From Bacillota bacterium (lineage in GTDB: Bacteria > Bacillota > Clostridia > Oscillospirales > Ruminococcaceae), in NCBI GenBank assembly GCA_023396225.1, contig JAEWWT010000022.1, positions 1 through 60,105 of the forward strand: a stretch of DNA of 60,105 bases, read 5' to 3'. The notes beneath the pieces are model-generated. The model was not told where the DNA came from, made no database searches, and was given only the letters and a program-made list of their open reading frames with translations. Of the stretch, positions 53,057 through 60,105 are shown piece by piece; the stretch's first letter is position 1; each line of letters starts with the position of its first letter. Both the position numbers and the translations under genes were made by a program.

Positions 53057-53246
53057 TACGTTGAACGTAACAATATAAAACACTATATAACAAGAGAGAA
53101 CACTATTAATATAACAAGATACAATTTAAAAAACATAAATGTTTTTTAAGAAAAGTTTATTATTTTATCTTCTTCTATTATATATTTCTATTATATTTTG
53201 TTTTATAAGTTTATAAAAAATATTGTAAAAGAGAAAGGATGAATAT

Positions 53247-54689
53247 ATGTTTAATAATGACGATGTATTTGTAATGTTTAAAAATGAGTTTATAAAAAGT
53301 AAAGAAATAAAAAATAAGTTACTTATGATTATGGCTTATATAAGACTTAATGCTTCAGCTCTTGGTAGTTTAGGTACAAGCATTGATTTATTGGTTAAGA
53401 GTATAGGCTATAAGCCAGATAATCATAAAAATAGGATTAACGATTTTATCAGAAGTCAAATGCAATGGCTTGAGCGAAATAATTACATATATATTCTTGC
53501 GGATATAAACAAAGTTAATTCTAAAGAATGCTTTATGATTAAGATTAATGATGAGCATAATATTTTTGATATGAATTATGATGATAACGGCAAGATAAAA
53601 ACATTTCCTTTTGTTATGCTTACATATCAAGAATTTAATACTATTGTTGGTTCAAAGACAATGGTTGATAAAGCACTTCTATTAAGAATCTTTTTAGTTA
53701 TTAAAAGTCATATAAATTGGGATGAATCTACTGCGAATTATACTTATATATCTCAAGATACGGTTGCAAAAGAATGTAATATTTCAAGCACTGGCGGTAC
53801 TGTTAATTCTGCTATCAAGGAACTGGTTGACTTGAAAATTCTATATGAACATATAACAGGTTCATATCTTGACCACAAGAACAATCGAAGAAATGCAAAT
53901 AATTATTATGCCGTTGAGAAAAATCAACTCGATCATAATTTATGCGATGAAGCAGCAAAGCAGTTTTTAGCAAGCAGAGGTATTACTATTGATAAATTTG
54001 ATGATATTACTAAGCCAAACATGAGGAAGAAAAAATCTGATGAACCCAGTGAAGATAAACGTCATCGAATCGGAAAACCAAAGGATGATAAAAAAGTTAC
54101 TATTATTCCTACTGTTAATGCTGTTCCTGGTGATGTAGATACTGTGGATACTTCTGACGATATATTGAATGAAAAAGATAATGAAGCTTTTGAAGACCTT
54201 TTATCTGGAGATGATATTGATATTTTTGACGAAGAGACCGTTGGAAATGACGATGTACATCAAGAGCAAATAAAACAATTTCAAAGTCAATTTGGATTAT
54301 CTGATGCAGAAATTACAAAAAGATTCAATGCTGGTTTTATTGAAATGGCTGAGCAGCAATGTGAAATTGAAGCAGATTTATGGAGAAAGAAAAATCCATA
54401 TGAATTATATGGTATGGCAGAATCATCTTCTGATGTTATTCCAGAAAGTTTGAAGATTACAAAAGAGCTTATTAAAAATCAGGATAAAAAAGAAATGGAA
54501 TCATCTGAATATTTTGATGGGATTGATATAGCTAAGCTTACTGATGATAACAATTCCGATGATATGGAAGTCGAACGTCAAAGAAAAATTAAAATATATG
54601 GTTTTGATATTTATGACCAGAAAGAAAGAAAATCTGTTGTAAATAGTGGTATTAGCGATTATGCTGATGATTACGATGATTTATATTAA
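53247..54689 (+). CDS. Winged-helix replication/transcription-initiator-like protein
   Basis: The first ~240 of 480 residues resemble the paired winged helices of RepA/DnaD-type initiators (about 20-80, LLMIMAYIRLNASALGSLGTSIDLLVKSIGYKPDN; about 150-215, YISQDTVAKECNISSTGGTVNSAIKELVDLKILYEH). Residues 240-480 are acidic and probably disordered, with short conserved-looking helices. The polymerase-like gene follows 50 bases later in the same direction. It may recruit that protein or replication factors to the palindromes upstream. Start after GAAAGGATG. The fold is inferred from pattern, not from a search. Confidence 0.6.
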   Translation: MFNNDDVFVMFKNEFIKSKEIKNKLLMIMAYIRLNASALGSLGTSIDLLVKSIGYKPDNHKNRINDFIRSQMQWLERNNYIYILADINKVNSKECFMIKINDEHNIFDMNYDDNGKIKTFPFVMLTYQEFNTIVGSKTMVDKALLLRIFLVIKSHINWDESTANYTYISQDTVAKECNISSTGGTVNSAIKELVDLKILYEHITGSYLDHKNNRRNANNYYAVEKNQLDHNLCDEAAKQFLASRGITIDKFDDITKPNMRKKKSDEPSEDKRHRIGKPKDDKKVTIIPTVNAVPGDVDTVDTSDDILNEKDNEAFEDLLSGDDIDIFDEETVGNDDVHQEQIKQFQSQFGLSDAEITKRFNAGFIEMAEQQCEIEADLWRKKNPYELYGMAESSSDVIPESLKITKELIKNQDKKEMESSEYFDGIDIAKLTDDNNSDDMEVERQRKIKIYGFDIYDQKERKSVVNSGISDYADDYDDLY

Positions 54690-54739
54690 TGTGTGATAGA
54701 ACAGAAAAATAAAATGAATAAAAGAATGTGAGGAATAAA

Positions 54740-57700
54740 ATGGGAAAAGAAACAAATCTAGTAAAAGTGATAAGACTTAACGTCAAGGATTTATATGAAA
54801 ATAATTTTTCAGCCAGTTTAGATATGGATAATCAAAAAGAAGTGAATAAATCCAGTATAATGGTAAGAGAATCAGAATTAATCAGAATAGTACAACATTT
54901 AAGTCTTGCTGATAATGATGACAAATCTGCTGATGCGATTGAGAAAAAGGAAAACAAAAAAAGTAAAAAGGCACGAACAACTATTCCATTTATTAAAGAC
55001 ATAATTATATTAAAGGTTGGAAAAAACACAACTAAATTTGAAGAACTAGTAAAAGTGGATAATACTAAGGATTATGGTATAATTACATTTAACAATATAA
55101 GATACAAATACTTAATGTGTAGCAGTTCTTCCGTCAGAAGCCAAAAGGCTGTATTTATCAATGAAAGTTTATTTGATAAGGCAAATGAAATTTTATTATG
55201 TGGTATTTCAGCTGATGCTGAACATAAGGTCTTTGCAAAATTTAATAGCTATTATGGACTAGCTTCAACAGATTCTATTCCTGTAACAATGCCGAAAATA
55301 GTTGTTATTGAAGATTATAAAACATCAATTACTGAAAATTTTGATATTGTAAAAAGAGTTAAGGTTTACAACAAAAGAGGAAAAAATTATCATTATGAGT
55401 ATAGCGTTGATAATGATGTGAAGAAAGCTTTTGAGATTTTACCGTTTGACGGTGCGGGTCTTGTGTCCGTTCAGATGATGGTGAAATGGAAAACGGATTT
55501 AAAATTAGATTATATTCCTTCAGCCGTTCAATTCAGATGTATTGCTGGGCTAAAAGGAAATTTATATGCATTCGATTTAAAAAATTTTGCTAAACAATAT
55601 CCAAAAGCTAAGATAAAAGGCATTGATAATATTTTGTATGACATTAAAGCTATTGATGCTATTTTAACAAGAAGTCAGTTCAAATTTGCTGACATGTACG
55701 GCAAAAATGAATTTGGTGGAGTGAATATTCAAGCGTGGAAAACTGCTTTTGAAACAGAACTGCATGGATATCAGCGAACATTTAATATTTCTGAATATAG
55801 CGAGCCAGTAAAGGAATTGAAAAATGTTGCTCTGACTGCATATCAGCCTATGCAGACACTACAATTCAGTGATGATGAAATTGAAAAGCTATGTAAGCCA
55901 ACAATAGAAAAAGTTAAGAAAATCAGCACTGATATTGATGAGTTTTTAATGTTTAGAGGTCTTGAAGATGATGATACCGATAAACGTAAAAATGGAAATA
56001 AAACACCGCCGTATTATGAAGCATTATTAAAAAATCGTTCTTTATGTAATGATACATATATTAAAGATTCAATAAAGGATGATTTAAGAGAAATAAAAAG
56101 ACGGTGTTGTTGTTCAAAAATTATGGTTAATGGAAACTATCAAGTATTTTCCCCTGACATTTTTGGTTTGGCTCAGTGGGCATTCGGACAAGAAGTAACA
56201 GGTCTTTTAAATGCTTATGAGGTTTATTCAAACTATTGGAACAGCAGATACAAGTCTTATACCGCAGCTGATATTTATGATAAAGAAGGCAATAAGCTTA
56301 CTGATTCAGATAAGTGGTATCGAAGAAGTATATCAAAAATTGATGTTATCCGCAGTCCGCACATCGCCAATGAGCATCAAGTAGTAAATGTTGTGCAAAA
56401 CGAAGAAATGTGCAAGTGGTACAAATATCAAGAAACAGGCATTGTTACAAGTATCAAAGATAGTCTAGCAATGAAGCTTAATAGTGCTGACTATGATGGT
56501 GACCATATTCTTACTGTTTCAAACGATATTATTATTTCAGCTGCTGAAAGAAATAGAGCCAATACAATTTTGTTTGAAGATGAACAATGCGAAAAAGAGA
56601 GTAAAATTGGTATTCCAATAAATGATATTAAACAATTAATCAAAACAAACGTAGTCGGCATGAAAAATAACATCGGAAATGTAGTTAATAAAATAAGTGT
56701 CCTATGGTCTTTACCTCAAACAGAAGAAATTCAAGATTATATAAAAATTATGTCTATCATCGGAAGTTTAACAATTGATTTTGTAAAAACTGGAGAAAAA
56801 GCAACTATTCCGAGTGATATTTTAAAATTAGTTGGTCAATACAAAAAGCCTGAATGGATGAAATATCTTAAAAAGAAGGAGTTGAGTCAGGATAAAAAAG
56901 TTGTCAGCAATGCTGAACTTATAGGAGCATCTTCAGATAAACTTAAAAAGGCTAGGAAATATGAATACCGTGAATGTAATGTACAGAAGATATGCGACTA
57001 TATGCAGAAAGAAATTGGGAATATAAGTGTTGATTTTGTTGCTGCTGATAAATTTGATTTCACAAAATTAATTAAAGACAAGGTTAATTGTTACAATGAA
57101 ACTTATAAAAAAATCGCAGCAAAATTGATTGAATTACAAGAGGAATATGGTATTATTTCAAATGAAATCTATAAAAATGAGGACGATGAAAACAACAAAG
57201 ATGAAAATAATATGATTTATAAGCTTTTCTTTAATCACTGTCAATACGAATTATTAAGCATTTGTTCTAATGTAAATAAAGTGCTTGATTATATGATAGC
57301 AGGTTATTATACCGAAAAAGAGTTAATTACAACAAAAAATAAGGCTATATTATGGAACAGCTTCCCTAAAGATATTATCAATAGGACTAATAATATTGAG
57401 TGGACGAAAGAAAACGAAACTGATAATGATGCTTTAATAAAAAAGGCTGAGAAGTTAAAAGTTAGACGTGAAAAAGCAAAGGTAAAAATAACAAACTCTA
57501 AATCTACTGCTAGGCTGGTAAAGATAAAATTTTTAGATGATATTAAAAATAAAATAATAATCAATAAGAATGAAATAAAACAGATTAAGGAATTGATACC
57601 AGATAGTAATAGTCAAAGAGTATTTTGTGTATTGCTTGGCTTATCTCGAAAATGCGGTAAGGAATTCTATATATGTAAAGGGAAAAAAGAGCAGATTACA

Positions 57701-57937
57701 GAAACTCAAATTTGCAAAATGGCGGATATAGAATCCAGAGCCTTCAAAACAAGTATTAAAAAGCTCATTGAATTAGAATTAATTACAATATGCGGAACAG
57801 GTAAGGAACAAAAAAACCTTGATGTGTTATGTTGTTATGTTAATTTTGAAAATGCTACATCTGGAGATGAATATGAAACAATAAATGAATATGCTAAGAA
57901 TATTCCTGAATTATTTCCAAAAACCTCTAAAAAATAG
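54740..57937 (+). CDS. Single-chain RNA polymerase of the QDE-1/YonO (RdRP-like) family
   Basis: This 1065-residue protein appears to be a two-barrel RNA polymerase. Start at ATG 54740 (GTGAGG before it) rather than GTG 54728. The metal triad is DYDGD (584-588) in LNSADYDGDHILTV, as in QDE-1-type polymerases and unlike the NADFDGD of host beta-prime. Upstream, FDGAGLVS (236-243), PSAVQFR (260-266) and GLKG (270-273) copy the F-DG-G--S / PSA-Q-R / KG block of eukaryotic RNA-dependent RNA polymerases. RSPHIANEH (538-546) sits where the family has its conserved R-P loop. Residues about 940-1030 look like a winged helix. YonO of phage SPbeta is a DNA-dependent member, so this one is more likely DNA-dependent, but that is inference. 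It could transcribe the element independently of host factors. Confidence 0.8.
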   Translation: MGKETNLVKVIRLNVKDLYENNFSASLDMDNQKEVNKSSIMVRESELIRIVQHLSLADNDDKSADAIEKKENKKSKKARTTIPFIKDIIILKVGKNTTKFEELVKVDNTKDYGIITFNNIRYKYLMCSSSSVRSQKAVFINESLFDKANEILLCGISADAEHKVFAKFNSYYGLASTDSIPVTMPKIVVIEDYKTSITENFDIVKRVKVYNKRGKNYHYEYSVDNDVKKAFEILPFDGAGLVSVQMMVKWKTDLKLDYIPSAVQFRCIAGLKGNLYAFDLKNFAKQYPKAKIKGIDNILYDIKAIDAILTRSQFKFADMYGKNEFGGVNIQAWKTAFETELHGYQRTFNISEYSEPVKELKNVALTAYQPMQTLQFSDDEIEKLCKPTIEKVKKISTDIDEFLMFRGLEDDDTDKRKNGNKTPPYYEALLKNRSLCNDTYIKDSIKDDLREIKRRCCCSKIMVNGNYQVFSPDIFGLAQWAFGQEVTGLLNAYEVYSNYWNSRYKSYTAADIYDKEGNKLTDSDKWYRRSISKIDVIRSPHIANEHQVVNVVQNEEMCKWYKYQETGIVTSIKDSLAMKLNSADYDGDHILTVSNDIIISAAERNRANTILFEDEQCEKESKIGIPINDIKQLIKTNVVGMKNNIGNVVNKISVLWSLPQTEEIQDYIKIMSIIGSLTIDFVKTGEKATIPSDILKLVGQYKKPEWMKYLKKKELSQDKKVVSNAELIGASSDKLKKARKYEYRECNVQKICDYMQKEIGNISVDFVAADKFDFTKLIKDKVNCYNETYKKIAAKLIELQEEYGIISNEIYKNEDDENNKDENNMIYKLFFNHCQYELLSICSNVNKVLDYMIAGYYTEKELITTKNKAILWNSFPKDIINRTNNIEWTKENETDNDALIKKAEKLKVRREKAKVKITNSKSTARLVKIKFLDDIKNKIIINKNEIKQIKELIPDSNSQRVFCVLLGLSRKCGKEFYICKGKKEQITETQICKMADIESRAFKTSIKKLIELELITICGTGKEQKNLDVLCCYVNFENATSGDEYETINEYAKNIPELFPKTSKK

Positions 57938-57950
57938 AGAAAAAACATAA

Positions 57951-58049
57951 AAAGAAAGCACCGTAAAATCCCTTAAATAAAGGGTTTGCGGTGTTTTTTA
58001 TTAAATATTTACAAATCATATTATAGGAGAAGAGTACATTTATATATAC
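57951..58049 (-). ncRNA. Candidate ~100-nt RNA convergent on the polymerase gene
   Basis: Minus-strand promoter TTGACA (58080-58085), 18 bp, TATAAT (58056-58061). The transcript would run into the terminator stem at 57958-57999 and could end there, overlapping the 3' end of the polymerase mRNA. As with the units at 2-3 kb, the RNA and the opposing gene share a terminator. Confidence 0.45.
57958..57999. terminator. Bidirectional terminator behind the polymerase gene
   Basis: CACCG..ATCCCTT pairs with AAGGGTTTGCGGTG; six T follow on the plus strand and a U-rich tract (TTTCTTTTT) on the minus strand. Confidence 0.8.
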
Positions 58050-58157
58050 ATATTTATTATATCATATATTTATAGTAAATGTCAAGCTTTTTACAAAAAT
58101 AATCGTATACAAATTTTATTGTTATAAAATTAAATTATAGAAAGGGTGAATTGAAAA

Positions 58158-58349
58158 ATGTTAGAACAAGAGCAAGTACGTCAACGTTATCTATTCTTTT
58201 TAGGCAATTGTGGTACTAAGCAAAACTGGATAGCAAAGAAAACAGATATTCCTGATTATATATTATCAAAATACAAGCTAGGCAAAACAGAGTTATTAAA
58301 TTCATCTTTGCGGAATCTTGATAAATTTTTAGTTGAACAGGGATATTAA
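58158..58349 (+). CDS. Small helix-turn-helix-like protein
   Basis: The 63 residues (NWIAKKTDIPDYILSKYKLGKTELLNSSLRNLDKFL) resemble a minimal DNA-binding helix-turn-helix of Cro type. GAAAGGGTG precedes the ATG. Confidence 0.5.
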   Translation: MLEQEQVRQRYLFFLGNCGTKQNWIAKKTDIPDYILSKYKLGKTELLNSSLRNLDKFLVEQGY

Positions 58350-58569
58350 TTTTATTAAAATAAGTATAATATTCCTATAATACACTATACCATACAATTA
58401 TTAGCGTGTCAATACCTTTGACAAAAATATTTTTAAAAGACTGTCGGTATGATAGCCAATTTAAAAGCGGTACTGCTATGAGTATCGCTTTAATTTTAGT
58501 AATAGCAGGGGAACCTGTTTATTATATTCATATATTTTTTTCTTTCTTATCTTTTTAAATTCACGGATT

Positions 58570-58595
58570 GGCGGTGTTTGTGCATCGCCTTTTTC
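58570..58595 (+). terminator. Terminator-like hairpin
   Basis: GGCGGTG and CATCGCC arms with TTTTT behind. It is the clearest structure in the non-coding stretch 58350-58845; a second hairpin AAAGCG/CGCTTT lies at about 58466-58494. I see no gene there. Confidence 0.5.
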
Positions 58596-58845
58596 GTGTA
58601 CTTTAAGATTGGTAATAACGACTTAAATAGTCATTTTAAAATTTAGTAGAGTTTGGTATTTTCTCGGAGTGCAAATCTTCCCTCCTTAAAAAATAAACGC
58701 AAAAATACCTGTGGCAGTAATAATAACACGATGGATGTTATTTTAAGAGTGAGAAATTCCTCTGCATCGGCACTTTAATAAATAGTTAGAGTGCTGATAT
58801 TGCCAAAATCAAAATAATTATGAAAGAAAGTGTAATAAGTAAATA

Positions 58846-59046
58846 ATGGTAGAACTGGTTAATAAACAAAATGGCGATAGGCTGATATTTGACAGTAGTA
58901 CAGATGCAGAACGATATTTAGCAATGGAAAAGGCAACAGAAAATTATGACCCGTTGGGATATGATATTAATTTATCGTGGGACAAGTTAAAATTCAAGAG
59001 AATAACAAAAGGAAGTAATAAGAATAATGAGCAAAATAATGATTAA
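58846..59046 (+). CDS. Small hypothetical protein
   Basis: 66 residues, acidic first half and basic end, not recognised. It begins a run of four tightly packed small genes (overlap of 20 bases with the next), probably one transcript. Confidence 0.5.
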   Translation: MVELVNKQNGDRLIFDSSTDAERYLAMEKATENYDPLGYDINLSWDKLKFKRITKGSNKNNEQNND

Positions 59047-59311
59047 CTTTTCACCTGATGACGAGACTTTCGATGAAATGGAGTTTAATAAATTATTACA
59101 TAGAATTAATGTTATGGATTACCTCTTGTATAAATGCAATTATTCAAGTTGTGATTATACTTATGATGAGCTATCAGCAATTAAAGCTGAAACCACGAAA
59201 AAGGTAATAAGCATTTTAAGGAAAGTAAATCCTGAATGTATTGATATTTATAAACTGGATAATAAATGCAATGTAATAAAATATGAAAATGATGAAGATG
59301 AAGGAGAATAA
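59027..59311 (+). CDS. Small hypothetical protein
   Basis: 94 residues, acidic and helical, not recognised; second of the four-gene run. Confidence 0.5.
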   Translation: MSKIMINFSPDDETFDEMEFNKLLHRINVMDYLLYKCNYSSCDYTYDELSAIKAETTKKVISILRKVNPECIDIYKLDNKCNVIKYENDEDEGE

Positions 59312-59317
59312 AATTTA

Positions 59318-59758
59318 ATGGAAAATAACAATGGAAACGGTCTAGTAAAAATTAAGTCACAGAAGCTCTTAAAGATTATGGCAACTAAAAAGATGTTGGG
59401 GTTATTGGCTTATATTAACCTTGATAATGATATGCCTGTATACACATTTATTGCAAAGCCTGATGTGCTAGATATATATAATTCTTTTGTTAAGCTGTAT
59501 GGCAAGGATGACCATAGTATCGATAATAGAGAAGAGTGGAAATATTGGAATGCTGAAATTTACAAGGATTTAAGCAATCAAGATACTATAGTTATTAGAA
59601 GTTATACAGCGGTAACAGAACTGCTTAATTTAGGATATGGCAGTATGCTTATGAAAACATATAAAAATTCAGAGGATAATATGAAGTGTTTTGTATTCTT
59701 GGCATCGCCTAAAATAATCGATATTAAAAATAAATATGAAGGCGAGAGGAATATATAA
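59318..59758 (+). CDS. Hypothetical protein
   Basis: 146 residues with an alternating alpha/beta pattern and a basic N-terminus; not recognised. GAAGGAG lies before the ATG and the next gene starts 3 bases after the stop. Confidence 0.5.
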   Translation: MENNNGNGLVKIKSQKLLKIMATKKMLGLLAYINLDNDMPVYTFIAKPDVLDIYNSFVKLYGKDDHSIDNREEWKYWNAEIYKDLSNQDTIVIRSYTAVTELLNLGYGSMLMKTYKNSEDNMKCFVFLASPKIIDIKNKYEGERNI

Positions 59759-59761
59759 CAA

Positions 59762-59992
59762 ATGGATACAACAACGCTAATAATTACAATAGGTGCTTCA
59801 GCTATAGGTATACTATTATCTATAATCGGTTTCTTTCTCAAAAAAGCTTTTAGCAGTATAGATGAACAGAGAAATGAGATAAATGATGTCAAAATTCAGT
59901 ACTTAAGCAAACAGGAGTTTATGAACGAGCAAACTAAGATATGGCTTAAATTGGATAAAATTATGGATGTACTTTTAGAAATGAAAGACTAA
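59762..59992 (+). CDS. Small membrane protein with coiled-coil tail
   Basis: One N-terminal membrane helix (about 5-28, LIITIGASAIGILLSIIGFFL) is followed by a charged helix (about 33-76). The shape recalls phage XhlA/BhlA-like holin helpers, but the match is only to topology. Confidence 0.5.
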   Translation: MDTTTLIITIGASAIGILLSIIGFFLKKAFSSIDEQRNEINDVKIQYLSKQEFMNEQTKIWLKLDKIMDVLLEMKD

Positions 59993-60043
59993 CTATTAAA
60001 AGTCAAGACCTAAAATGAAAAAGTGCAAAAAAATTCGCCGCCC

Positions 60044-60072
60044 TTGACAAACAGCAATCAAATGCTATTTAG
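60044..60072 (+). promoter_or_regulatory. Promoter of the gene at the right edge
   Basis: TTGACA (60044-60049) with a weak -10 (TATTTA or ATTTAG, 60066-60072). Confidence 0.45.
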
Positions 60073-60095
60073 TATTAGCGAGGGTGACGGAGAGA

Positions 60096-60105
60096 ATGAC
60101 AAATA
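60096..60105 (+). CDS. Start of a gene cut by the window edge
   Basis: ATG ACA AAT follows GGAGAGA, and the window ends. The product cannot be judged. Confidence 0.4.

Noticed and set aside
54740..57937. Fragment of the host RNA polymerase beta-prime subunit
   Set aside because: The triad context is SADYDGD, not NADFDGD, and the protein has the PSA-Q-R / KG block of the RdRP-like family and none of the zinc or clamp motifs of beta-prime.

Overview
The window looks like a chromosome segment of a low-GC, gut-type Clostridia (Ruminococcus/Oscillospiraceae-like). The signs are AT-rich intergenic DNA, strong GGAGG ribosome sites, a Csp-type subtilisin beside a spore-coat/SpoIID-like gene, Feo iron uptake with a Cys-rich FeoB partner, and mobile modules typical of gut Firmicutes. 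The species is inferred, not shown.

Layout. (1) 1-21.8 kb is a scrambled defence and mobility island. A type I restriction locus is split: hsdM and a 30-codon hsdS stub lie at the left edge, and an hsdR cut off in its motor and joined to the second half of an hsdS lies at 17.8-19.9 kb. An ImmA/IrrE-type peptidase follows. Two ~95% identical class II Fic genes, each with the same operator and small-RNA units, form direct repeats of ~1.2 kb around ~19.5 kb of inserted DNA. That DNA holds a subtilisin/lipoprotein pair inside inverted repeats, a RepA/MobC module, and an integrative mobilizable element (integrase, MOBV relaxase, DUF3987 protein, CHC2 primase, excisionase, XRE regulator). (2) 22-23.5 kb has small orphan genes and a deleted second copy of the mobC-repA segment. 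(3) 23.6-29.0 kb is an iron regulon (feoA, feoA, feoB, Cys-rich protein, two DtxR-type repressors, HD-GYP protein, ICMT-like methyltransferase). Five sites of the form GTTAG-N6-CTAAC tie it together, and both repressor genes are interrupted near their 5' ends. (4) 29.3-41.4 kb is housekeeping: a germination-type protease pair, a MoxR-DUF58-transglutaminase operon, and two chemoreceptors, one with a nonsense codon. (5) 42-43.7 kb is a scar: integrase remnant, frameshifted gene, and the 3' half of a tRNA-Leu. (6) 43.7 kb to the right edge is a very AT-rich element, presumably integrated at that tRNA, carrying almost only orphan genes.

The most interesting locus is 52.8-58.1 kb. Its 1065-residue protein carries the aspartate triad DYDGD and an upstream F-DG-G / PSA-Q-R / KG block, the hallmarks of the QDE-1/YonO family (eukaryotic-type RNA-dependent RNA polymerases and phage single-chain RNA polymerases). 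It follows a winged-helix-like protein. Palindromes GTACATT-N3-AATGTAC precede the pair, and a convergent small RNA appears to overlap the terminator behind it. I infer a mobile-element-encoded single-subunit RNA polymerase with its own DNA-binding partner and control region.

A second recurring theme is a family of ~70-nt minus-strand RNA units (promoter with 17-bp spacer, end-to-end closing stem, U-run). One converges on a 38-residue membrane peptide, like a type I toxin-antitoxin module.
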